DNA from: RGIG5057 sp036653755
GTDB lineage: Bacteria; Bacillota; Clostridia; TANB77; CAG-465
DNA: 62,486 nt
NCBI GenBank assembly: GCA_036653755.1
Contig: JAVVTJ010000002.1
Location: 1-62,486 of the forward strand
Reading direction: 5' to 3'
The notes under the pieces were generated by a model. The model was not told the DNA's origin. It saw only the letters and a list, made by a program, of their open reading frames with translations, and searched no databases. Position numbers and translations under genes: made by a program. Positions 32,967 to 41,226 of this stretch are shown here, piece by piece. The stretch's first letter is position 1, and each line of letters begins with the position of its first letter.

Positions 32967-33968
32967 ATGGACAAACATTTACCATTAAATTGGTTTAATT
33001 TTTATGTTTATTTTAGATTTCCTCTTGGCATAATATCTATATTAATATCTCTTGTATTTATTTGCACTAATTCAATATTATTTAGTATCAATACTGTTTT
33101 TTTAAATTTAATTTACTTATTAGTTATTTCTTTAACATATACATTAATGTTTAGAAAATCTATTAAGGGTTATTATTTTAATATTGCATTTTTACTAATA
33201 GAAACATTATATATTGTTTTAAATATAAATGTAAATATTTCTGAATATTTTTCTATGTTTTTTATATTCTTTATGATTTGGTTTTTACCAAATTATATTT
33301 ATTTTAAAAAAAGATTATATTTATTTTGTAATAATTCTAAAAATAATGAAAATCTCGAAGAAATAATTGACAAAAAGCATATAAATACTTCAGATACTGT
33401 ATATCCTCTGAAAATTGTTATACCATATATGATAATTTTTGCTATTCTTTTAATTGGTGGACTATTATTTTACTTTATTATAAATGAAAAAGATACAAAA
33501 ATATCAAATATTGAATCTAACATAGTACAACTAGAAAATAGTTTGAAAAATATAAAAATAGATAAACAAAATTTAAATAATGAACTATCTATTTTGTTTT
33601 AAAAAAACATTAATTATCAAAATGATTCTGATTTTTTAAAACAAAATATTGCCATATTACCTTGTAATAGTAATATTTTTCATAAATATGGTTCTAGTTG
33701 TTTAAATAATGTAAAAAGTTTTTATGCATATAATAATGAAACTGCTAAAGCAAAAGGATACGTAGCTTGTTCAATATGCTATTCCTCTAAATCAAAATTA
33801 GAGTTAGAATTACCTACTCAAACTGATATATCGTACACTGTATATATTACTAAAACTGGTACAAAATATCACAAAAATGGTTGTAGTTATTTAAAAAGTA
33901 AAATACCAATTGATAAAGAAGAGGCTATCGAAAAAGGGTATTCTTCTTGTAGTAGATGTAATCCATAA
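32967..33968 (+). pseudogene. Membrane protein with zinc-like repeats, split by an in-frame stop
   Basis: Residues 1-211 have four or five membrane segments and end in a short coiled coil. A TAA at 33600-33602 then interrupts the frame. The same frame stays open for 121 more codons to 33968 and encodes a recognisable domain: two repeats of the form YHKNGCSYL ... GYSSCSRCNP (first copy degenerate), common in secreted or membrane Clostridia proteins. A single nonsense change, or stop-codon read-through, explains the structure. AAAAGGAGTG precedes the ATG. It lies in the lysogeny module between CI and ImmA. Confidence 0.6.
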
Positions 33969-34050
33969 ACAAAAGATAAAGCACTATTTAATTATAGTGC
34001 TAAATTATAAAAGTTTAATCAAACATATGTTTAGTAAAGAAGAGAATTGT

Positions 34051-34479
34051 ATGTTAGATAAATTATATGAGATAGCAGAAAAAGAAAATATTAATATTTT
34101 TAGAGTCAAATTAGATGAACCTGAAGCTTTATATATGACTGATGGAGTCAATAGTGTTATAACTATTGATTCTAAAATAAAGGATGACTTAAATTTGGAG
34201 CGAATATTAAAACATGAACTTTCACATCATTCGGTTGGAGTATTTCCTACCAATATTTATTCACATGAATATTGTACTAGACTGTGCCACTCTAAAAACG
34301 AATTTAGAGCTGAAAAATGGTTAATTAATAAACTTATGCCATATAATGTGTTAAAGTCTTTAATTAAGCCAGATACATTTAAATATGAGGTAGCTGAAGA
34401 ATTAGAAGTAACTGAGGACTTTATTGAAAAAGCATATAATTTGTATAGAGATAAATTGAAAGGAGATTTTTATGTCTAA
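34051..34479 (+). CDS. ImmA/IrrE-type metallopeptidase
   Basis: It contains RILKHELSHHSVGVF with the HExxH zinc motif, and CHSKNEFRAEKWLINKLMP, the conserved helix with the third ligand. ImmA proteins cleave the phage or ICE repressor after DNA damage. The start at 34051 (MLDKLYEIAEKENINIF) matches the usual family start; upstream in-frame ATGs exist at 34027 and 33910 but lack good ribosome sites. The gene overlaps the integrase start by 8 bases. Confidence 0.8.
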   Translation: MLDKLYEIAEKENINIFRVKLDEPEALYMTDGVNSVITIDSKIKDDLNLERILKHELSHHSVGVFPTNIYSHEYCTRLCHSKNEFRAEKWLINKLMPYNVLKSLIKPDTFKYEVAEELEVTEDFIEKAYNLYRDKLKGDFYV

Positions 34480-35668
34480 AAAAAGAGGAAATGGTGAGGG
34501 GTCTATTTATTATTCCGAAACTTTAAAAAGATGGGTAGGACAATTTACAGCAGGAAGAAAAACAGATGGGACTATAAATAGAAAATCCGTGTATGGTAAA
34601 ACACGAAAAGAAGTAGCTGAAAAGATAAACAAATCAAATGTAGATATCAAAGAAGAGAAATTCGTGGATAAAAATGATATAACAATAGTTTATATATTAA
34701 AAGAAATTATTAACAATAAATATAATTTAAACAAAATATCTGATAGGACTTACATACGTTCTATGGAGACTGTAAAAATAATTGAAAAAAGTGATTTAAA
34801 TTTAATTCCAATACAAAAAATTACTGAGTATAATTTAACCAATTTTTTAGCGACATTAACTAATTATTCAAACTCAATTATAGATAAAGTATATTCATAT
34901 TTAGTACTGGCTTATAACAAAGCTTCGGTTTCGCAATTATTATATAACAATTTATTTTCAGATAAAAACTTAATCTTAAAACCAAAATCGTTGAAAAAGG
35001 ATAAGAATATAACTGCCTTAACAATTGAAGAACAGAAATTATTCTTAAATGAAGTTAAAAAATCTGAACATAAAAATGTATTCTTATTAGCTATTTACAC
35101 AGGAATGCGAATCGGAGAGATTTTAGCTTTACAAAAAAATGATATTGATTTAAAGAATAACCTAGTTCATATAAGTAGGACTTTAACAAAAGATAAACAA
35201 GATAAAGTTATAATAGGAGATACCACTAAAACATATGCAGGTATAAGAGATATTCCTATAAGAATTATAGTTAAAGACGTATTAAATGATGTTTTAGACA
35301 ATTATACAGACAATCAGTATAATTTACTATTTATAACAAAAAATAGTGATATTTGCACCCCTTGTTCTTTCAATAGTATTTTTAAAGAAATATGTAAAAA
35401 CGCACATATTAGAGAATCTATTTATCCATTAAAAAGAAAAGATAAAATAATTAATCTTAAAACTAGTAACGTTAATACACATATGCTAAGACATACATAT
35501 GCTACAAGATGTATTGAAGCAGGAATAAGTCCTGTTGTATTACAAAAGCTATTGGGACATAAAGACATTTCAACTACTTTAAATACCTACACATCTGTTT
35601 TCAATGAATTTAAAATTGATGAATTAAATAAAGTAGATTTATATATGAACAAAATCGGGTTGCATTAA
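34472..35668 (+). CDS. int: Tyrosine integrase
   Basis: This 398-residue site-specific recombinase integrates and excises the prophage. Residues 1-50 are the AP2-like arm-binding domain (GNGEGSIYYSETLKRWVGQF). Residues 65-165 are the core-binding SAM-like domain. The catalytic domain shows the first Arg in TGMRIGEILAL, the HxxR box in HMLRHTYATRC, and LLGHKDISTTLNTYTSV carrying the His and the Tyr nucleophile. AAAGGAGA precedes the ATG. The stop codon lies inside the right arm-type repeat, 60 bases from attR. Confidence 0.95.
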   Translation: MSKKRGNGEGSIYYSETLKRWVGQFTAGRKTDGTINRKSVYGKTRKEVAEKINKSNVDIKEEKFVDKNDITIVYILKEIINNKYNLNKISDRTYIRSMETVKIIEKSDLNLIPIQKITEYNLTNFLATLTNYSNSIIDKVYSYLVLAYNKASVSQLLYNNLFSDKNLILKPKSLKKDKNITALTIEEQKLFLNEVKKSEHKNVFLLAIYTGMRIGEILALQKNDIDLKNNLVHISRTLTKDKQDKVIIGDTTKTYAGIRDIPIRIIVKDVLNDVLDNYTDNQYNLLFITKNSDICTPCSFNSIFKEICKNAHIRESIYPLKRKDKIINLKTSNVNTHMLRHTYATRCIEAGISPVVLQKLLGHKDISTTLNTYTSVFNEFKIDELNKVDLYMNKIGLH

Positions 35669-35682
35669 AATTGCATTAAAAA
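35659..35682 (+). repeat. Tandem repeats, candidate integrase arm sites (right)
   Basis: GTTGCATTAAAA and TTGCATTAAAAA lie head to tail, matching the pair at 279-302. The first copy overlaps the int stop codon. Confidence 0.65.
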
Positions 35683-35728
35683 TTTGTTAAAACATTGTAT
35701 TATAGCTATTATAATGGCTTATAATTTG

Positions 35729-35752
35729 TTCTTGGACACCATATAATAAGTA
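35729..35752. other. attR, right prophage attachment core
   Basis: An exact copy of 145-168. It is the displaced original 3' end of the tRNA gene and the start of its terminator. Confidence 0.93.
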
Positions 35753-35796
35753 GTGATAGATATTAATAAATCAATATCTATCACTACTTTTACTGT
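35748..35796 (+). terminator. Displaced original terminator of the tRNA-Arg
   Basis: A perfect 17-bp stem (35748-35764 with 35773-35789) has an 8-base loop and is followed by T-rich sequence. Its left arm starts in attR, so this is the bacterial terminator that lost its tRNA. An apparent reading frame across it is not a gene. Confidence 0.8.
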
Positions 35797-36276
35797 TTTT
35801 TGTACTGTAATAGTACTACAATTAATAAAATTATATATTATAAAACCACATATATATTATTTAATAAATAAAAAATATCTTTCTAAATACATAGAAAGAT
35901 ATAGTACTCTAATGCATTTTTCAATACACGTTAGAATTATATCGCTTAATTATATAAAGTAAATAGTTTCGACAAAACTCGACAATATATTTTGCTAATT
36001 ATAAGTGTTTTTTTAATTTAATATAAAAATATAAGCAAATTTGCGATAAAGAAAATTATACTAAAATATCCTTTTTTAAAAAAAGCATGAAGCGTAAGAA
36101 TTTAAAATTAAATTAAAAACTAAAAACATTGGTATAAGTAAATTTATTAAATCAGTATTTACTTAAACATATTAATAACATCTATATTCCTTTTTAAAGT
36201 TTTTATATTTCAAATTAGCAGTTTTTTACTTATCTATATTTTTAAACACCAAAATAGAAGTATTTTTTAGATAAAA
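35797..36276. other. Intergenic region beside attR
   Basis: About 480 bases of AT-rich DNA with no supported gene. It holds a tandem pair of Spo0A-box-like motifs, TTCGACAAA (35968-35976) and CTCGACAAT (35978-35986), followed by TTTTGCTAATT. A related arrangement recurs at 56652-56690. Confidence 0.5.
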
Positions 36277-36313
36277 AAATACCATTTAAGTCATTAAAAC
36301 TTAAATGGTATTT
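36277..36313 (-). terminator. Terminator of rpsO
   Basis: AAATACCATTTAAGT (36277-36291) pairs with ACTTAAATGGTATTT (36299-36313) across a 7-base loop, and U-rich sequence follows on the minus strand, 19 bases after the rpsO stop. Confidence 0.8.
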
Positions 36314-36331
36314 TTATATTTTAAAATTTAA

Positions 36332-36595
36332 TTATTTTCTTATTCCAAGTTTTGAAATAAGATCTCTATATCTAGTAACATCTTCATTCTCTAAATAATT
36401 TAAAAGTCTTTTTCTTTTACCTACCATAATAAGAAGTCCACGTCTTGAATGATTATCTTTATTATGAATTTTAAGATGTTCAGTAAGTTCATTTATTCTT
36501 TGAGTAAGTAAAGCTACTTGTACTTCAGTAGAACCTGTATCTTTTTCAGCTCTTGCATAAGTACTTAGTATTTCTGATTTTGTTTCCTTTGTCAT
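36332..36595 (-). CDS. rpsO: Ribosomal protein S15
   Basis: This 87-residue primary-binding protein of the 30S subunit contacts 16S rRNA and helps bridge to the 50S. The sequence is standard: YARAEKDTGSTEVQVALLTQ, LKIHNKDNHSRRGLLIMVGK, RKRLLNYLENEDVTRY. GAAGGAGGAAT precedes the ATG. Length matches the family. No pnp gene follows, because the prophage junction lies downstream. Confidence 0.97.
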   Translation of the reverse strand: MTKETKSEILSTYARAEKDTGSTEVQVALLTQRINELTEHLKIHNKDNHSRRGLLIMVGKRKRLLNYLENEDVTRYRDLISKLGIRK

Positions 36596-36701
36596 TATAA
36601 TTCCTCCTTCTTTACTAATTCCTATAAACTAAGAAATAATACGAGGAGTATTAAATCTGAGTAAAAGGTATATATATAACATAACTTAATATGATTATAT
36701 T

Positions 36702-37703
36702 TTATCTTCCTGATATATATGGAGATGGATTTATAGCTTTTCCATTAATTCTAAGTTCAAAATGAACATGATTTCCTGTTGAATTTCCTGTTGAACCTTC
36801 TTTTGCTATTGTCTGCCCCATTTCTACACTGTCACCAGCTTTAACTAATAATCTACTACAATGTGCATACCAAGAAGATATACCATTGCCATGATCAACT
36901 TTTAGCATATATCCGTATTCTCCACCCCAACCCGAAAATGTTACAAGTCCAGTTTTATATGCATATATTGGATCTCCATAATGTCCTGCAATATCCATAC
37001 CAGTATGAAGACTTGCTCCCCTATAGCCAAACGGAGAAGAAACATATCTTGCAGTTGTAGGCCATATTCCACCTTGTGCTGCTGCAATATTAGCAGTTGT
37101 ATTAGAAACAGTTGTATTAACATAGCTATTAGATTTAAGAACTACCGGTTTTCTAATTACTGGTTTATTTCTGCTAACAACATCTTTAAATATATTATCT
37201 GCTACTTCTATTGAAGTGATTTCACCTAAATCAGAAACTTTTTCAACTGATATATCAGATTTAACTTTTGGAACTTCTTTTTTAAAATTCGTAACATATC
37301 TATTTGCTTCGTCTTGATTATTAAATGTCATCTTTTTTTCATTATTTATTGCTACATTATATATTGTGTATTCTGTTTTTATTTCAGCTCTTAAGCTTGT
37401 ATATACATTTTGAGATGTTATAAGTTTATCTCTTATATAGCAAGTATTAAATGTTGGTTCACTTTCTAAGAATACCTTTACGTTAGGATCTATTTGTACT
37501 TTTTCTGAAACTAAAGTATTATATACATCTTCAAATTCTTCTTCACTAGAAAAATATCCTATAAATTTATCATTTAATGATACTTTAAGTGTTGGTTTAT
37601 ACATATTCAAAACTGTAACTAATACAGCTGAAAACATAAGAACTAATAAGAATGTTGTGGATAATATAAACTTTAGGTTACTGAGCACACCCTTTTTTTC
37701 CAT
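36702..37703 (-). CDS. M23 metallopeptidase, membrane-anchored
   Basis: This 333-residue envelope protein has an N-terminal membrane segment (near 12-32), a long extracellular linker region with two small domains, and a C-terminal M23/LytM domain from about residue 215: SSPFGYRGASLHTGMDIA has the HxxxD zinc ligands and GNHVHFELRING the catalytic HxH. The gene probably cuts peptidoglycan cross-bridges. In spore formers such proteins include SpoIIQ-like factors, but sequence alone does not separate that from a general wall hydrolase. Confidence 0.85.
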   Translation of the reverse strand: MEKKGVLSNLKFILSTTFLLVLMFSAVLVTVLNMYKPTLKVSLNDKFIGYFSSEEEFEDVYNTLVSEKVQIDPNVKVFLESEPTFNTCYIRDKLITSQNVYTSLRAEIKTEYTIYNVAINNEKKMTFNNQDEANRYVTNFKKEVPKVKSDISVEKVSDLGEITSIEVADNIFKDVVSRNKPVIRKPVVLKSNSYVNTTVSNTTANIAAAQGGIWPTTARYVSSPFGYRGASLHTGMDIAGHYGDPIYAYKTGLVTFSGWGGEYGYMLKVDHGNGISSWYAHCSRLLVKAGDSVEMGQTIAKEGSTGNSTGNHVHFELRINGKAINPSPYISGR

Positions 37704-38037
37704 AACTTAATTTTGCACCTTCCTTAAATATTTACACTTATATATTATAACACAAAATAAATTTTTTGTCAAATTTCTTTATTTTACATATAAATAATAG
37801 CATCTAATGCATTATATGTCAAACATATTACAAATATTGTATATTTCGAGTTATATTATATTAATACTAGTACTTTAACTACATAATCCAATTATATAAT
37901 AAACAATAAAAAAATTCAAGCATTTATGAAAAATTTTATAAATTTCAAACGTTTTATGACCATTTCCTTTATTTTTTACTTTTTTTATAGTATAATAGTT
38001 ATGTAAGAATTTACATTTGGTGAAAGGAGTGAATAGT
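37704..38037. other. Divergent intergenic region, M23 gene / nfeD
   Basis: About 330 bases of AT-rich DNA between divergent genes. A TATAAT at 37991-37996 lies upstream of nfeD, without a good -35. Nothing else could be supported. Confidence 0.4.
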
Positions 38038-38475
38038 ATGTTTACTTTACCTATGTGGATTACATGGCTAATACTTTGTGGTATTTTCTTTTTAATAGAA
38101 ATATTTACAGTAACATTTTTAATGTTTTGGCCAGGTGTAGCTGCATTTGTTGCATTTATCTTAGCAATATTAAATGTACCTACTTCTATTCAAATAACAG
38201 TATTTGCTTTATTAAGTATTATTCTTATAATATTTACTAAACCACTTACTAATAAATTATTTAAAACCAAAGAAACAACTACTAATGCAAAATCAGTTAT
38301 TGGTAAACAAGGAATTGTTTTAAAAGTAATTGATAATTTAAACTGTAAAGGACAAGTAAAAGTAGCAGGAGAAATTTGGTCAGCATTTTCTTCAAATGAT
38401 GAGATAATACCAATTGATAGTATTATTGAAGTTGAAGCAATAGATGGTGTAAAAGTTAAAGTTAAAAAAGTTTAA
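38038..38475 (+). CDS. NfeD-family membrane protein
   Basis: This 145-residue protein starts at ATG 38038 behind GAAAGGAGTG. Three or four membrane segments (residues 5-80) are followed by a small OB-fold domain (SVIGKQGIVLKVIDNLNCKG, VKVAGEIWSAFSSND). This is the short NfeD form that pairs with SPFH proteins. The SPFH gene follows after 13 bases, a classic two-gene operon involved in membrane organisation. Confidence 0.88.
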   Translation: MFTLPMWITWLILCGIFFLIEIFTVTFLMFWPGVAAFVAFILAILNVPTSIQITVFALLSIILIIFTKPLTNKLFKTKETTTNAKSVIGKQGIVLKVIDNLNCKGQVKVAGEIWSAFSSNDEIIPIDSIIEVEAIDGVKVKVKKV

Positions 38476-38488
38476 GGGGGAATTTTAA

Positions 38489-39415
38489 ATGGCATTAATT
38501 ATTATTTTAATCATAGTAGTAGCAGTTGCTTTGCTTACAATTAAAATTGTTAAACAAGCTGAGGTCTATGTAATAGAAAGATTTGGAAGATATGAAAAAA
38601 CAGCAGAAGCTGGTCTTAATTTTATATTACCTTTTGTAGATAAAGTAAGAGCAGTAGTTAGTATGAAACAACAAACTATGGATATACCACCACAAGGTGT
38701 TATAACTAAAGATAATGTTACAATTACAATTGATACAGTTGTATTTTATCAAATAATTGAACCAGTAAAAGCAGTTTATGAAATAGAAAGTCTTCAAAAA
38801 GGTATTGGTTATTTAGCTATTACAACTATACGTGATATCGTTGGTAAAATGGATTTAGATAGTACATTTAGTTCAAGAGATTTAATAAATGCACATTTAA
38901 GACAAGTTTTAGATGAAGCAACTGATAAATGGGGATGTAAAATAGATAGAGTTGAAATAAAAGATATAAATCCACCAGTTGATATTCGTGATGCAATGGA
39001 AAAACAAATGAATGCAGAAAGAACAAAAAGAGCAACTATATTAGAAGCTGAAGGTAAAAGACAATTTGAAATAACAATAGCTGAAGGTAAAAAAGCTTCT
39101 GCAATATTAGAAGCTGAAGCAGATAGAGAATCTAGTATACGTAGAGCTCAAGGTTCAAGAGAATCTAAAATATTAGAAGCTGAAGGTACAGCAGATGCAA
39201 TTAAAAAAGTTGCTGATGCTAAAGCTAAAGAAATTGAACTTGTTTATACTTCTATAATGAATGCTAAACCAGATGATAAATTAGTATCAATTAAAGCTTT
39301 AGAAGCGTTAAAAGAAATATCACAAGGACCTGCAAATAAGATATTTATACCATTTGATACAGCTAAGTCATTAGGTTCAGTTGGAGCAGTTAGTGATATA
39401 TTAAAATTTAAATAA
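38489..39415 (+). CDS. SPFH/band-7 (stomatin-like, QmcA-type) protein
   Basis: This 308-residue protein has an N-terminal membrane segment (IIILIIVVAVALLTI), then the SPFH domain (AEVYVIERFGRYEKTAEAGL, IPPQGVITKDNVTITIDTVV, KDINPPVDIRDAMEKQMNAE) and a helical C-terminal oligomerisation region with ILEAEGKRQFEI repeats. It forms large membrane assemblies like stomatin. AAGGGGGAA precedes the ATG. Confidence 0.93.
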   Translation: MALIIILIIVVAVALLTIKIVKQAEVYVIERFGRYEKTAEAGLNFILPFVDKVRAVVSMKQQTMDIPPQGVITKDNVTITIDTVVFYQIIEPVKAVYEIESLQKGIGYLAITTIRDIVGKMDLDSTFSSRDLINAHLRQVLDEATDKWGCKIDRVEIKDINPPVDIRDAMEKQMNAERTKRATILEAEGKRQFEITIAEGKKASAILEAEADRESSIRRAQGSRESKILEAEGTADAIKKVADAKAKEIELVYTSIMNAKPDDKLVSIKALEALKEISQGPANKIFIPFDTAKSLGSVGAVSDILKFK

Positions 39416-39440
39416 AATTTAAATAATGTAAAAATATACA

Positions 39441-39467
39441 AAAAACACTGAATTTCAGTGTTTTTTT
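39441..39467 (+). terminator. Terminator after the SPFH gene
   Basis: AAACACTGAA pairs with TTCAGTGTTT and is followed by T's. It is near-symmetrical and can also serve plsX on the minus strand. Confidence 0.8.
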
Positions 39468-39474
39468 GTATATT

Positions 39475-40471
39475 TTATTTACTCATTTCTTCTGTTATTT
39501 TGCCAATTATATTAGCTTTTAATAACTTTTCTGCTTGATAAATTGCTTTTTCATATGTAACTATTGTTGAACTACCATGTATTTTTATAACTGGTTTATT
39601 AACTCCAAGAAATACGGCACCATCATGCTGTTTATAATCAAACTTTTTAAGAGCGGATGAAAGTACAGGTTTTGCAAAAAGTCCTGCTATTAAATTAAGT
39701 GGCCCTTTTTTAAATTCAGAAGTTATAACTTTTTTAATAATTGAAGCTGTACCTTCTAATGATTTAAGTGCAATATTACCCATTAAACCATCACAAACTA
39801 TAACATCTACTGTACCTTTTAAAATATATCTTGCTTCTATATTACCAGTAAAATTCGGATAAGTTTCTTTAAGTAATTTATATGTTTCTTTTAAAGTAGG
39901 TGTTCCTTTTTCTTCTTCTTCTCCAATATTAAGTAATGCTATACTTGGATTTTCAATATTTAATATATGTTTAGCATATATTTCCCCAAGTTTTGCATAT
40001 TGAATAATAGATATATCTTTAGCCTCTGGATTTGCTCCTGAATCTAAAAATACAAGATTTTTACCTGTAATAGTTGGTAAAAGTGTCATAAGAGCAGGTC
40101 TATGTATTCCTTTTATTCTTCCGAAGTTTAAGAAGTGAACCTGCCATAAGTCCACCAGTAGATGAAGCACTAATAAGTACAACATCTTCATTTTCTCTCA
40201 TATAATTAAAAGCTACAACTAAATTGGATTCTTTTTTATTTTTTATAGCAAAAGCTGGTTCTTCATTATTAGTTATATATTCTTTACATTCTAATATTTC
40301 AAATTTTTCTAATAATTCAAGTTTTTTTAATTTTTTTAATGATTCTATTATATCTTCTTTTATACCAACTAATACAATTTTTTCATCTATTTTATTAACT
40401 AAATCAGCAGCAGCAGTTATTGGAATTAACATTCCTCTATCTGCTCCTGATATATCTATTAATATTTTCAT
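39475..40471 (-). CDS. plsX: Phosphate acyltransferase PlsX, split by a +1 frame change
   Basis: PlsX makes acyl-phosphate from acyl-ACP, the first step of phospholipid synthesis used by PlsY. The N-terminal part (40471 to 40124) runs ISGADRGMLIPITAAADLVN to SASSTGGLMAGSLLKL. The zero frame then meets CGG at 40123-40121 and stops at TAG 40100. Skipping C40123 and reading GGA continues as GRIKGIHRPALMTLLPTITG and LVFLDSGANPEA to a normal end at 39475. The join gives 331 residues, the usual PlsX length, with nothing missing. The slip site is CTT-C-GGA, identical to that in the MBOAT gene at 50910-50915. Either a programmed +1 frameshift or, less likely, repeated sequence error. Confidence 0.85.
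40120..40126 (-). promoter_or_regulatory. Putative +1 frameshift site in plsX (CTT CGG A)
   Basis: Codon CTT is 40126-40124 and CGG is 40123-40121 in the zero frame. The conserved reading resumes at GGA 40122-40120. The zero-frame stop is 6 codons after CGG. No other in-frame CGG was found in this window except at 50912-50910. Confidence 0.65.
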
Positions 40472-40489
40472 ATTTATTATTATCTCCTC

Positions 40490-41086
40490 TTAAAATAGTT
40501 TATTCTCTTCACCGTTCATTATTCTTACTATATTTTTTCTATGTTTAAATATAACAATTATTGATGCAATAAATACCGGTAAAATATATTCTGGAATTGT
40601 TACAAATGTAGTTATATTAAAAAGTACAATACCACCTATTGCTCCTGCTGATACCATTTTTGTAACGCCAATAATTACTATGCCTGCTATTATACACACA
40701 AGTGCCATTTGATAGTTTAAAATAAGTCCTGCAACTAATATAGTTACTACACCTTTTCCACCTTTAAATCCATAATATATTGGAAAACAATGTCCTAAAA
40801 CAGCTGCCACAATAAATATAGCTTTTAACATAAAATCTACATCTTGTTTAAATAATTGTCCTATTCCCAATATTACTCCAAAAGATACTACTACTTTTAA
40901 TGCATCTAAAAGAAATACTACAAAACCCATAAATTTTCCAAGTACTCTTATTGAATTAGTTGTACCTGCATTACCACTACCTAAATCACGAATATCTTGT
41001 CCTGTTTTTCTTTTACATATTTCTATTGATGGACTAATGCTACATATTAAATAGGTAATTGCAAATATTACTACATTATATATCAT
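40490..41086 (-). CDS. plsY: Acyl-phosphate:glycerol-3-phosphate acyltransferase PlsY
   Basis: This 198-residue membrane enzyme uses the acyl-phosphate made by PlsX. It shows DLGSGNAGTTNSIRVLGK (motif 1), HCFPIYYGFKGGKGV (motif 2) and a late KHRKNIVRIMNGEEN (motif 3), within five or six membrane segments. The start at 41086 follows GTGGAGAT. The gene lies directly upstream of plsX, so they form an operon. Confidence 0.93.
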   Translation of the reverse strand: MIYNVVIFAITYLICSISPSIEICKRKTGQDIRDLGSGNAGTTNSIRVLGKFMGFVVFLLDALKVVVSFGVILGIGQLFKQDVDFMLKAIFIVAAVLGHCFPIYYGFKGGKGVVTILVAGLILNYQMALVCIIAGIVIIGVTKMVSAGAIGGIVLFNITTFVTIPEYILPVFIASIIVIFKHRKNIVRIMNGEENKLF

Positions 41087-41144
41087 AAAAATCATCTCCA
41101 CTAATTGAAATATATATTATCACAAATACATTAAAAAATCAAGA

Positions 41145-41189
41145 GTATCTTGAAAGTATCTTGAAAAAACTATTGATTTATGTTATACT
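41145..41189 (+). promoter_or_regulatory. Clp promoter with tandem 11-bp repeats
   Basis: GTATCTTGAAA occurs twice in tandem (41145-41155, 41156-41166). The second copy contains the -35 TTGAAA (41161-41166), which is 17 bases from TATACT (41184-41189). Tandem repeats on a -35 suggest a repressor site. They do not match the CtsR heptad I know. Confidence 0.6.
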
Positions 41190-41226
41190 TATATCATTGC
41201 TTTAGGCAATATGAGGAGTGATATAT

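Noticed and set aside
35753..35962. A 69-residue open frame directly after attR
   Set aside because: It runs through the perfect 17-bp terminator hairpin, has no ribosome site and has no protein-like composition.
39475..40471. plsX as an ordinary pseudogene
   Set aside because: The downstream part is complete and undamaged, plsY is intact in the same operon, and the break has exactly the same sequence as the one in the MBOAT gene.
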